Position numbers and translations under genes: made by a program. The notes under the pieces are model-generated. The model ran no database searches. It worked only from the letters and a program-made list of their open reading frames with translations, and was not told the origin of the DNA. From Saprospiraceae bacterium (GTDB lineage: Bacteria; Bacteroidota; Bacteroidia; Chitinophagales; Saprospiraceae), in contig JANQQI010000080.1 of assembly GCA_028285085.1 (NCBI GenBank), forward strand, positions 1 to 64,000: DNA of 64,000 nucleotides, given 5' to 3'. Within the stretch, counting starts at the first letter, position 1. Each line of letters begins with the position of its first letter. Below are positions 43,974-52,527 of the stretch, in pieces.

Positions 43974-45167
43974 ATGAAAAAAAAACATCTCCTACTACTG
44001 GTCTTTTCTTTTTTTTATACTTTTCACCTATTAGCACAAGCCCCCAAAGGCTATCAAGCGGGTTATTATCTTACGACCGATGCTGACACTGTCTTTTGCA
44101 TGATAAATATTCCCAAGTCATCGAAGCAGTCGCATACAGTGAATATTTATAAAAACGACCAATTAATACAACTCCAATCAGAAAAGATTCTTGGTTACAG
44201 TATTACTCAGGATCAAATAGTATTTGAAAGTAAACAAGTAAATCATCAAAATAAAAAAGATAAAGAGCGTCTCTTGATGCAATTGATTTATCGGGGTGTC
44301 CTGACACTTTATCGCACCTATGATGTAGAAAAGCAAGAACAGTTTTACATTGAAAATGAGAAAGGAGAGATTATCCTGTTAAAAGAAGTGAGGAATACTG
44401 AAGAGGGACAAACCAGACTTGCTCAGCCTTATCTTGGCGTTTTGGAATATCTGACGCAAGATTGTCCTCAATCGGTGAAGCGCGTAAAACTAAGAACGAG
44501 CTCTCTCATTAAGTTTATTAAAAAATATGCTAGTTGTAAATCAGCTGAAAGTACTTATCAGCTTCAACCCAAATTATATAAAGGCCGCGTCCAACTGCGA
44601 GCTCTACTTGGTGTGGGCTACAATAGCATGGCCACTTCAGGCGATCCATTAATTTTACGTATCTCCGATCCAGAGGGCACCACCGGCTACGAAGGTGGTT
44701 TAAGCTTAGAATTATTGTCTCCTTCTTTACGTAGGCCTTTCGCCTCAGTAATCATCGACGCCTACTATACTAGAAAAGGCGTTACCTCTACGGAAAGAAT
44801 TTATTCAACCAAGTCCAATTTACATTATCTTGATTTATCCGTCTCGGCCCGCTTATATTTTGTGCCTAAAAGAGATAAAACAAATTTCTTTATTCAAGCG
44901 GGTATTCTGGCTGGTTACTTATTAAATGGTGATAATGCTTTTACGCGTAAATTTTATGATGGTAATCCAAACACTTATGATCTGTTTCCCTCGACGACAC
45001 GACAGGAAATAGGTTGGCTAGCAAGTGCTGGGCTTACATTTGATCTTGGAGGAAAGCCGTGGGAAATTTCCCTAAAATATGCTCACACTTATTTGCCGTT
45101 CAATTTTGTGCGTCATGGTTACGCTAATCAGGCCTACCGCCTTAATGTAGGGATACCATTGAATTAA
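43974..45167 (+). CDS. Outer-membrane beta-barrel protein, hypothetical
   Basis: A 397-aa exported protein. Signal peptide about 1-22 (SFFYTFHLLAQ). Residues 25-190 are a beta-rich N-terminal domain (YYLTTDADTVFCMINIPKSS, SEKILGYSITQDQIVFESKQ). From about 200 onward the sequence alternates as in an outer-membrane barrel: VQLRALLGVGYNSMATSG, GGLSLELLSP, LDLSVSARLYFVPKRD, NFFIQAGILAGYLLNG, GWLASAGLTFDLG and YRLNVGIPLN. The domain pairing is common in Bacteroidota PorT-like proteins. Ligand unknown. It starts 60 nt after the DUF1801 gene. Confidence 0.78.
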   Translation: MKKKHLLLLVFSFFYTFHLLAQAPKGYQAGYYLTTDADTVFCMINIPKSSKQSHTVNIYKNDQLIQLQSEKILGYSITQDQIVFESKQVNHQNKKDKERLLMQLIYRGVLTLYRTYDVEKQEQFYIENEKGEIILLKEVRNTEEGQTRLAQPYLGVLEYLTQDCPQSVKRVKLRTSSLIKFIKKYASCKSAESTYQLQPKLYKGRVQLRALLGVGYNSMATSGDPLILRISDPEGTTGYEGGLSLELLSPSLRRPFASVIIDAYYTRKGVTSTERIYSTKSNLHYLDLSVSARLYFVPKRDKTNFFIQAGILAGYLLNGDNAFTRKFYDGNPNTYDLFPSTTRQEIGWLASAGLTFDLGGKPWEISLKYAHTYLPFNFVRHGYANQAYRLNVGIPLN

Positions 45168-45264
45168 GCTCAATTAATGCTTAAGCAGCAACTGCTGCGG
45201 GCAATTAAATCTAGAAGCCATTCTTAATTTTGGGTATTCGGCCTAAGTCGTATTTCTAAGGATT

Positions 45265-45603
45265 TCACAAAAGAGCCAGCACATTTTCGGGTGGGCGGCC
45301 GATGACGGCGCGTTGGCCTTGAATGACGATCGGCCGCTCGATGAGTTTGGGGTGCTGTACCATGGCTTCGATCCATTCATCGTCTGTCAAGTCCCGGCCT
45401 TTGTATTCAGATTTAAAAATAGCCTCTCCCCGGCGGAGCAAATCATAAGGCTTAATCCCCAATTTTTTAATAATCGCTTTCAACTCCTTAGCGGTAGGCG
45501 GCGTATCCAAATAAAGGATAATTTCCGGGGCCTGACCATTTTCTTCCAACAATGCGAGCGTTTCGCGGCTCTTTCGACAACGTGGATTGTGGTATATCTT
45601 CAT
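45265..45603 (-). CDS. ArsC/Spx-family protein, glutaredoxin-type arsenate reductase-like
   Basis: A 112-aa thioredoxin-fold protein. MKIYHNPRCRKSRETLALLE carries the single catalytic cysteine (residue 9) in the CRKSR context, and HPKLIERPIVIQGQRAVIGR is the conserved RP-containing C-terminal half. Family members reduce arsenate with glutathione/glutaredoxin or act as Spx-like regulators. There is no arsB or arsR neighbour, so an arsenic role is not supported by context. A TATCTTTG promoter element lies 36 nt upstream. Confidence 0.85.
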   Translation of the reverse strand: MKIYHNPRCRKSRETLALLEENGQAPEIILYLDTPPTAKELKAIIKKLGIKPYDLLRRGEAIFKSEYKGRDLTDDEWIEAMVQHPKLIERPIVIQGQRAVIGRPPENVLALL

Positions 45604-45638
45604 TTTTCCAATTTTAGAAATTGAACTATCAAAAAACC

Positions 45639-45646
45639 CAAAGATA
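45639..45646 (-). promoter_or_regulatory. Bacteroidota -7 promoter element (TATCTTTG)
   Basis: On the minus strand this reads TATCTTTG followed by GG, 36 nt upstream of the ArsC-family start. It is an exact TAnnTTTG match, without a clear -33 TTG. Confidence 0.45.
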
Positions 45647-45686
45647 AGTCGTTCCCTTTTATTAAAAACATCCTACCTTACATCCT

Positions 45687-46115
45687 ATGATTTGGAAACA
45701 ATCTTTTACCCTCGAAGGCTTACAAAATATCTCCTCAAACACTTTAGTAGACCACCTGGGCATTGAATTCACTGGTTTTGGTGATAACTACATCGAAGCG
45801 CGAATGCCAGTTGATCATCGTACCGTACAGCCTATGCGACTATTACACGGTGGTGCCTCGGTAGCGCTGGCCGAAACGCTGGGAAGCGTTGCTTCTACCT
45901 TATGCATCGAAAACTTAGAACAGCAAAGTGCTGTCGGTCTGGAGATTAACGCCAACCACCTTCGGTCCGTTCGCAGCGGTTACGTTACCGGTCGGGCCAG
46001 TCCGATCCGCATCGGACGCAATATTCACGTCTGGCAAATTGAAATTCGAGACGAAAACGAGCGACTAACTTGTGTCAGCCGATTGACAATCTCCATCATT
46101 GCCACCGTAAAATGA
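45687..46115 (+). CDS. Hotdog-fold thioesterase (PaaI/MenI-type)
   Basis: A 142-aa acyl-CoA thioesterase. LLHGGASVALAETLGSVAST is the hotdog helix with HGG and the general base Glu; VGLEINANHLRSVRSGYVTG and WQIEIRDENERLTCVSRLT are the canonical strands. This subset includes DHNA-CoA thioesterase (MenI) and PaaI; the substrate cannot be assigned without context, as no menaquinone or phenylacetate genes are nearby. Confidence 0.88.
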   Translation: MIWKQSFTLEGLQNISSNTLVDHLGIEFTGFGDNYIEARMPVDHRTVQPMRLLHGGASVALAETLGSVASTLCIENLEQQSAVGLEINANHLRSVRSGYVTGRASPIRIGRNIHVWQIEIRDENERLTCVSRLTISIIATVK

Positions 46116-46275
46116 TAGGAATAGCATTAATTTTAACATTATATACTTAATTAGAAGGCATTGGTAATCGTGACTTAAGTCGCATTACTCGCTTCTAGTT
46201 TTCAATTACGTGATTTAAGAGAGGATTTGGCTACAGCCACACTTGTTGTGCCCATCCGTTTAAAACAACTTCTCA

Positions 46276-48669
46276 ATGATTAAGAAACTGCTCCTATTGT
46301 TAATGACCTGTACGGTTGTTAGCCAACTACCTGCTCAATTGAACATGACTTACAAGTCGCACGTGGAATATAACCAAAGTCTGAGTGACATTTGGGGTTA
46401 CGCTGCACCCGACAATCGCGAATATGCCCTCGTAGGGCTTTACGAAGGTATGTCGGTAATCGATGTCACGGACACCGAAAATCCGGTCATCAAGGGGAAC
46501 ATTCCCGGTGCGGCCTCTACCTGGCGTGATGTCAAAACCTGGAGCCACTATGCCTATATGACCAATGAATCTAGTGGTGGCTTGTTAGTGGTTAATCTAG
46601 GCAATCTACCCAATGATCTCACCGAGGATGATTATTACTATTGGGATCCTGAAATTCCCGAGATCAACGGTGATATTTCTGCTTGTCATAATATTTACAT
46701 CGATGATAACGGCTATGCCTACCTAACGGGCTGTAATGGCAACGATGGTGGCTTGATTTATCTCGATGTCTTTACCAATCCCTGGGAACCTGCTTATGCC
46801 GGTAAAGGGGCGGATATCTATTCGCACGATGTCTACGTGAGAGATAACCTGGCGTATAGCTCGGAAATCTACGAAGGTCATTTGGCGATTTACGATGTAT
46901 CGGACAAGGCGAATACACAATTGTTAGCCACTCAGAACACCGATGGGGATTTCACCCACAACGCCTGGTTATCGGATGATAGCAATTTTGTGTTTACAAC
47001 CGATGAGGTGGCGAATGCACCGATTGGTTCTTACGATATTTCTGATTTGAACAACATACAGGAGTTGGATTTATTCCGTCCAATTGAGACTCTCGGTGAT
47101 GGAGTGATCCCGCACAACGTTCACGTTTGGGAGGATTGGATCATTATTTCCTATTATTCTGACGGTTGCATCATCGTAGATGGTTCACGGCCAGAAAACC
47201 TGATTGAAGTGGGTAATTTTGATACCTATATTCCAGCGAATACCGGCTTCAACGGTGCTTGGGGGGCTTATCCTTATTTACCTTCAGGAACCGTACTGGT
47301 TTCCGATATTGGCAATGGTTGTTACATTTTAGAGCCGAACTACGTTCGTGCTTGCTGGTTGGAAGGCAAAGTGACCGATGGCACTAATAATACAGTGATC
47401 AATAATGTCAACGTGAGTATTGCGGCAAGTCAGCCAAACTTAGCGAATACAGATCCTAACGGCGAGTATAAAACAGGCTTAGCGACTGCTGGTACCTACA
47501 GTGTCACTTTCAGTCACCCAGCGTACGAATCGCTAACGGTGCCCGCAGAATTGGACAATGGCGAGATTACCATCCTAAATGTTGACCTTAATCCGCTGCC
47601 GAGCCAATCGGTCTCGGGCTTGGTAGTCGAAGAAAGCAGTGGCGACCCTATTCCGGGCGCAAAGGTCTTGATCCGAGGTGAAGCCGTTTCTTACGAAACG
47701 ACCTCAGATGCCAACGGTAATTTTAACTTCTCCAGTGTACTGGAAGCCGATTACGAGATATTTGCTGGTGCCTGGGGGTATCGCAACGCTGGTTTGACGA
47801 CCAATGTTCAAGGAGGGCCAGCCGAAATCACCATAGCACTTGGAGATGGCTACGCGGATGATTTTATTGTCGATCTCGAGTGGGAAGTACAAGGTAGCGC
47901 GGATGCCGGCATTTGGGAGCGCGGCGAGCCTGTAGGTACGGATTATCAAGGTAACCAAAGTAATCCTGAGGTCGACGTCAGCGATGATTTGGGTGATTTG
48001 TGCTACGTCACTGGTAACGCTGGTGGTACGGCGGGGAATGACGATGTGGATGAAGGAAATACCATTTTGGTCTCTCCTACTATGGATTTAAGTACCTACA
48101 ACGAGCCGGTGCTCCGATTCAAATATTGGTTCTTCAACTCCGGTGGTGGCTCTACGCCCAACGATAACCTCACTGTGACGATGACTAATGGTGTCGGTAG
48201 TCCAGCAACAATTATGACGATTAATCAATCGGCCTCCGTGTGGATGGCCTCTGGCGATATTATGCTCAATGATTATTTGGCGATGACCAACGATATGCAA
48301 ATCCAGTTTACTACTGCTGATCAGTTGATTGATGATAATGGTCACCTCGTGGAAGCGGGTATTGATGCTTTTGAAATCTTTGATGCTAATCCGGTATCTA
48401 CCTTTGATCTGGCCGGTCAGCAAATTGAATTGAATGTTAGCCCCAATCCTTTTGTGGCGGAGACCATCTTGAATTATCAATTTGAAGCTACGCCGCAGCG
48501 CGCGGATGTTCAGGTTTTCAACAGCCTCGGGCAATTGGTGCAAAGCCAGCGCCTCCCGGATCAGTCTGGCCAAATTGTAATTAATGATTTGCCGACAGCT
48601 GGCGTTTACTGGCTGCAAGTTGTGGTGGATGGAAAAGCGACCGAGGGCATGCGACTGGTTAAACAGTAG
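46276..48669 (+). CDS. Choice-of-anchor-B family protein with carboxypeptidase-like repeats and T9SS tail
   Basis: A 797-aa secreted protein, signal peptide about 1-20. Residues about 25-360 form a choice-of-anchor-B/LVIVD-like propeller. Successive blades begin with a His-Asn/Asp pair: ACHNIYIDDNGYAYLTG, SHDVYVRDNLAYSSE, THNAWLSDDSNFVFTTDE, PHNVHVWEDWIIISYYSDG. Two carboxypeptidase-regulatory-like domains follow (about 365-535: LEGKVTDG, VSGLVVEESSGDPIPGAKVL), then a jellyroll-like segment (about 540-715). The last 80 residues are a type A sorting domain (SPNPFVAETILNYQF, VFNSLGQLVQS, GVYWLQVVVDG). The enzymatic role, if any, is unknown. A bidirectional terminator follows. Confidence 0.88.
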   Translation: MIKKLLLLLMTCTVVSQLPAQLNMTYKSHVEYNQSLSDIWGYAAPDNREYALVGLYEGMSVIDVTDTENPVIKGNIPGAASTWRDVKTWSHYAYMTNESSGGLLVVNLGNLPNDLTEDDYYYWDPEIPEINGDISACHNIYIDDNGYAYLTGCNGNDGGLIYLDVFTNPWEPAYAGKGADIYSHDVYVRDNLAYSSEIYEGHLAIYDVSDKANTQLLATQNTDGDFTHNAWLSDDSNFVFTTDEVANAPIGSYDISDLNNIQELDLFRPIETLGDGVIPHNVHVWEDWIIISYYSDGCIIVDGSRPENLIEVGNFDTYIPANTGFNGAWGAYPYLPSGTVLVSDIGNGCYILEPNYVRACWLEGKVTDGTNNTVINNVNVSIAASQPNLANTDPNGEYKTGLATAGTYSVTFSHPAYESLTVPAELDNGEITILNVDLNPLPSQSVSGLVVEESSGDPIPGAKVLIRGEAVSYETTSDANGNFNFSSVLEADYEIFAGAWGYRNAGLTTNVQGGPAEITIALGDGYADDFIVDLEWEVQGSADAGIWERGEPVGTDYQGNQSNPEVDVSDDLGDLCYVTGNAGGTAGNDDVDEGNTILVSPTMDLSTYNEPVLRFKYWFFNSGGGSTPNDNLTVTMTNGVGSPATIMTINQSASVWMASGDIMLNDYLAMTNDMQIQFTTADQLIDDNGHLVEAGIDAFEIFDANPVSTFDLAGQQIELNVSPNPFVAETILNYQFEATPQRADVQVFNSLGQLVQSQRLPDQSGQIVINDLPTAGVYWLQVVVDGKATEGMRLVKQ

Positions 48670-48687
48670 AGCAATAAAATATTTCAT

Positions 48688-48723
48688 AAAAAAGGTTTGG
48701 AAAGCGTTTTCCAAACCTTTTTT
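48688..48723. terminator. Bidirectional rho-independent terminator
   Basis: AAAGGTTTGGAAA (48691-48703) pairs perfectly with TTTCCAAACCTTT (48708-48720), with an A-run before and a T-run after. It serves the choice-of-anchor-B gene and, from the other side, the convergent serine hydrolase gene. Confidence 0.9.
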
Positions 48724-48787
48724 GTTTAACACAAGGTAACTGTCAATCAAATCAAAAAAAGCTATCTCTCATAAGCACTCTTGCTTG

Positions 48788-50257
48788 CTATTCTTCAATA
48801 AACATAAACTCAACCAAACTATTTAAAACCTTTCGAGCATCCTCATCACTATTAGACAAAATAGAAACAATTAAATCAGAAGAGGGGAAATAATATAAGC
48901 CGCTATTTGCGCCGGGAAGACTTCCCTCGTGTCCCCAATAAATGTACTCCCCTACTTGGTTGATCATGAAACCATTACCGTAAGCGCGCAATACGTCAAA
49001 ACGAAAGGATCGAATTTCTTGTATAGTGGCGAATTGCTCCAGAGTGGCCTCCGTGATCAATTTTTCATTGATTAAACCTTGTATCAGATTAAACAAATCC
49101 ATTGTGGTGGTGTAGCACCCTCCAGCCGGTGAAGATAGACCGTTAGCAAACATGGCATTTGTCTGTAAGGCACTGGACGAATTATCCTGATTAAAGTTGA
49201 TCGTATTGGTATCTGTATTCAGTGTTGCGTAAACGTTGGTATAGCCGGTAGCCTGATTATTTATAATATCGGAAGAACGCGCATTTTTTGTATCATGCAT
49301 ATTGAGTGGACCCCAGATATGATTTTGCACAAATGAGAAATAGTCTTGCCCGGATATTTTTTCGATCACCAGACCAAGCAGAAGAAAACCTGTATTACTG
49401 TATTCATATCGGGCACCGGGCTCAAAATTCAGATTATTCAGATCACTGAATGACAATAAATCATGCCAGCTCTTCAAATTAATTTTAGAACTCAACCAGT
49501 ACTTATCCGTGAAGATATCTGGCAAACCTGACGTATGCTGTAGCAGGTGCTTGATTTTTATCGTTTGTGGGATATCCCAATCTAGGTAATCTGTGAGATT
49601 AGCCTCAATATCCAATTTGCCTTGATCTACCAACAACATAATAGCCGCCGTCGTAAATATTTTAGAGGTTGATGCGGCATTAAATCGAGTTCGTTCATCA
49701 ATAGGAATTTCAAATGACCGATTAGCGAGCCCAATATTTTTTTGATATAAAATAGAGTCAGAATTACCAATAGTAATTGCAAGATTCAAATGATCCAAAT
49801 TAGTAACGATGGAATCAATAAAATGAATTACTACTTGTTGATCAGATTTATCGTTCGTTTTCCATTGCCAATCAATATCCGTTTCGCTCCAACCTTGAAT
49901 TTTGTGGTTTTTCATAAAATTCAACATTAATCCCGATTGGTTTTCATCACTCCTGACTAATGCCGCAATTTTATAACCATCATTGTATTGAATACTTTGG
50001 ATTTGCATATCTGGCAACCGTTGATGTAAATCCAATAGCATGTTGGTTATTTTCTCAGTCGTCATAAATTCAATAAAGCCCGGTGCAAAGTGGTCCGCTG
50101 TATAGGCCTCTATTTTTTCAGTATTCCCGGTATTAAGCACTTTAACCCAATTGATGAAAGTCACTTCAATTGTTTGCGGATCTAATTGTGCAAAACTCGA
50201 AGTGTAAATCAAGACCAAGAAAAACAACGAACTAAGTCGCTTAATATTTGACACCAT
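48788..50257 (-). CDS. Exported serine hydrolase (beta-lactamase class C / esterase family)
   Basis: A 489-aa exported protein from ATG 50257, which yields a typical signal peptide (MVSNIKRLSSLFFLVLIYTS, then SFAQ); the frame extends to ATG 50308. Residues about 25-130 look like an NTF2/DUF4440-type accessory domain (VTFINWVKVLNTGNTEKIEA). The serine hydrolase domain shows STSK near 194-197 (nucleophile and Lys), YSN near 282 and WGHEGSLPG near 440, which are the SxxK, YxN and HxG motifs. Such enzymes act as esterases, peptidases or lactamases; a true resistance role is not implied. Confidence 0.88.
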   Translation of the reverse strand: MVSNIKRLSSLFFLVLIYTSSFAQLDPQTIEVTFINWVKVLNTGNTEKIEAYTADHFAPGFIEFMTTEKITNMLLDLHQRLPDMQIQSIQYNDGYKIAALVRSDENQSGLMLNFMKNHKIQGWSETDIDWQWKTNDKSDQQVVIHFIDSIVTNLDHLNLAITIGNSDSILYQKNIGLANRSFEIPIDERTRFNAASTSKIFTTAAIMLLVDQGKLDIEANLTDYLDWDIPQTIKIKHLLQHTSGLPDIFTDKYWLSSKINLKSWHDLLSFSDLNNLNFEPGARYEYSNTGFLLLGLVIEKISGQDYFSFVQNHIWGPLNMHDTKNARSSDIINNQATGYTNVYATLNTDTNTINFNQDNSSSALQTNAMFANGLSSPAGGCYTTTMDLFNLIQGLINEKLITEATLEQFATIQEIRSFRFDVLRAYGNGFMINQVGEYIYWGHEGSLPGANSGLYYFPSSDLIVSILSNSDEDARKVLNSLVEFMFIEE

Positions 50258-50398
50258 CACCTTGTAGCAAGGTGAAGTGTTTTTGTTTGACGCTTTCAGC
50301 ATTTTCAAATCCTTTTAGAGATAAAAATGCACTACTTTACATTTCAAACAAGTAGATAATCTTGCTAAAATTAAGACGGGGAATTTTTGGGTTAGTTC

Positions 50399-50863
50399 TT
50401 AAATGGTCGAATGATGTTTAGTAGCCAACTTTCTCATCACTGGCAAAAACCTGCCTTTGGGAAAACTCTCAATTTGATCAAAGGTTTCAAAGCCCTGGCT
50501 ACGATAAAACGGCTCAGCGTTAGGGTCTGCCTCAACGATGATAGGTTTCTCAATCTGAACAAAAGTGTCGATGGTCGTTTGTAGCAATTTTTTTCCAATA
50601 CCTTGCCCGATGAATTCTGGTAGTACCCAGAGATGGTGGATGTCGTAGTTATCTTGATCTTCAACGATAGAAGAAAACCCAATGATTCTATCATTGATTT
50701 CAACTACCAGAATTTGTTGATGTGCAAACTGCTCGGGCGTAATAGTGAGATCATTTTTCCAAGTTTCGATCCATTCTGCCGGATAGCCCCAATGTGCTTT
50801 CGAACGTAAGCTAATAGCATTAAGAGTCGACAAATCTTTTTGCGCCGCAATTCTAAATCGCAT
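50399..50863 (-). CDS. GNAT-family N-acetyltransferase
   Basis: A 154-aa acetyltransferase. RIAAQKDLSTLNAISLRSKA opens the fold, HHLWVLPEFIGQGIGKKLLQ is motif A with the acetyl-CoA loop, and AEPFYRSQGFETFDQIESFP is motif B. It starts at ATG 50863. It lies between two exported-protein genes and may be in the same minus-strand transcript as the FG-GAP gene, 53 nt away. Substrate unknown. Confidence 0.88.
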   Translation of the reverse strand: MRFRIAAQKDLSTLNAISLRSKAHWGYPAEWIETWKNDLTITPEQFAHQQILVVEINDRIIGFSSIVEDQDNYDIHHLWVLPEFIGQGIGKKLLQTTIDTFVQIEKPIIVEADPNAEPFYRSQGFETFDQIESFPKGRFLPVMRKLATKHHSTI

Positions 50864-50916
50864 TTGTGTATTATTTTAAAAAACTCCATTCCAATGACGG
50901 AAAATGATTCCATGAT

Positions 50917-52395
50917 TTATTCAGGCACCTGAATTTTAAAAATACCATTTTGTTCTCCATCCTCTATTTGAAGTAAATAAGTTCCGGTAGTGAGCGTTGC
51001 AATATCTATTGAAAAGGTATGAAAGCCAGCACTTAAATGCGCTTGTCGTTGCATCCATTGGCGACCATTCAAATCAAATAGACTGAATTTTAAAGTAGCA
51101 TTATGTTCTAGGGTAAAACAAACCTTTACTTCATCTCCTATCACCGGATTGGGAAATAAGTCTACTTCAAAGTCTAAAGCATTAAATTGATTTTCTATTG
51201 AAGATATTAGACCATTATTTGCGTACAGTTTCAGGACTAGACCTGGTGTATTATTTAAACCATCCACCAGTACATCTTGATCATTGTCATTATCAACATC
51301 CAAAAAGGCAACTGTTCCTACTGCCACCTGTTCGAAAGGCGTGTCTAGTAATTCTGTAAAATTTCCAATGCCGTTATTAACGTACAATTTTGTGATTTGC
51401 GTAAACGCATCTACGTAGCCGGATAATAATAAATCTTGATCATTATCACCATCAATATCGGCAAAGGCAGCGGAGCTATGGAAAACATCAACAATAGGGC
51501 TATTGAGCACTTCATAAAAGACACCGGTGCCATCATTGGTATAAAGCTTTGATGAGGGTGAATTGAAGCTAGTCATTCCGGTCATGAATACATCCAGATC
51601 ATTATCACCATCGATATCTGAGAACACAATGGATTCAGACAAGAGTTCTTCAAAGGGCGTATTCAGAACTTCCGAAAAATTGCCGGCACCATCATTCGTA
51701 TAGAGCTTTACAAAAAAATTATTGTTATTAATAATCCCGGACAGCAACAAATCCGGGTCATCATCACCATCAATATCTGCAAATTCGACGGCACCAGCCA
51801 TATCTGTAAAAGGACTAGCTGCAACTTCGGTAAAAAGGCCAGTTCCATTATTAGTATAAAGTTTAGTAACCAGCATATTGGTATCATCTCTCCCGCAAAT
51901 CAACAAATCGAGATCATTATCCCCATCGATATCGGCAATTGCAATGGATTCATTTCTTACGCCCGAGGTCACCCCTGCAAAAGGCGTATTGGGCACTTCT
52001 GTAAACTGGCCTAGTCCATCATTAAGGTACAATTTAGCCAAACGGACATCGGCACTATTAATCCCGGTAAGGAACAAATCCTCGTCGTCATCATTATCCA
52101 CGTCAAAAAAAGCAACGCTGCCCATGATGCCTTCAAAAGCAGTTCCCGATACTTCATTAAACTGACCAGTGCCATCATTGGTGTAGAGCCGCGAGACTCG
52201 TCCTGTCCCCGCGACAAACCCCACAATAATTAAATCCAGATCAGTGTCTCCATCGATATCTGCGTAAGCAATGGATCGGGCCTGAATCGAATCAACCTCT
52301 AAGCCAGAGTCAATCTCAGCAAAGGTTTGAGCAATAAGAAGTGAGCTAAATAGTGTAAGAACAGTGGATAGTAAAAGGGGCTTCATCATGGTCAT
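50917..52395 (-). CDS. FG-GAP/VCBS-repeat secreted protein with T9SS type A tail
   Basis: A 492-aa exported protein; MTMMKPLLLSTVLTLFSSLL forms the signal (ATG 52389 is an alternative start). The mature protein is a set of about seven integrin-like FG-GAP/VCBS repeats with the calcium-binding form DIDGDxDxDL and the linker KLYTNDGTGxFxEV, building a propeller. The final 80 residues are a sorting tail (DLFPNPVIGDEVKVCF, LFDLNGRQWM, TGTYLLQIED). Likely a surface-exposed Ca-binding or adhesion protein. A TAGTTTTG element lies 55 nt upstream. Confidence 0.92.
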   Translation of the reverse strand: MTMMKPLLLSTVLTLFSSLLIAQTFAEIDSGLEVDSIQARSIAYADIDGDTDLDLIIVGFVAGTGRVSRLYTNDGTGQFNEVSGTAFEGIMGSVAFFDVDNDDDEDLFLTGINSADVRLAKLYLNDGLGQFTEVPNTPFAGVTSGVRNESIAIADIDGDNDLDLLICGRDDTNMLVTKLYTNNGTGLFTEVAASPFTDMAGAVEFADIDGDDDPDLLLSGIINNNNFFVKLYTNDGAGNFSEVLNTPFEELLSESIVFSDIDGDNDLDVFMTGMTSFNSPSSKLYTNDGTGVFYEVLNSPIVDVFHSSAAFADIDGDNDQDLLLSGYVDAFTQITKLYVNNGIGNFTELLDTPFEQVAVGTVAFLDVDNDNDQDVLVDGLNNTPGLVLKLYANNGLISSIENQFNALDFEVDLFPNPVIGDEVKVCFTLEHNATLKFSLFDLNGRQWMQRQAHLSAGFHTFSIDIATLTTGTYLLQIEDGEQNGIFKIQVPE

Positions 52396-52449
52396 TTTTG
52401 GTAGCTAAAAACATGTGTCGAGTCCCCGTAAGTGCTCTATAAATTTACA

Positions 52450-52457
52450 CAAAACTA
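52450..52457 (-). promoter_or_regulatory. Bacteroidota -7 promoter element (TAGTTTTG)
   Basis: On the minus strand this reads TAGTTTTG, an exact TAnnTTTG match, 55 nt upstream of the FG-GAP protein start. A -33 TTG is not at the standard distance. Confidence 0.4.
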
Positions 52458-52527
52458 TCGGGCCTTTCAATCATTTTGCCTCCAACTTCCTTTGACCGCA
52501 TTAATTACTACTCAAATTGGTAGGGAC

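Noticed and set aside
45265-45603. Arsenic resistance operon
   Set aside because: Only a single ArsC/Spx-family gene is present, without arsR, arsB or acr3 neighbours.
48088-48750. 220-aa minus-strand open frame opposite the choice-of-anchor-B gene
   Set aside because: It is antisense to a well-supported coding sequence, including its sorting domain, and crosses the bidirectional terminator.
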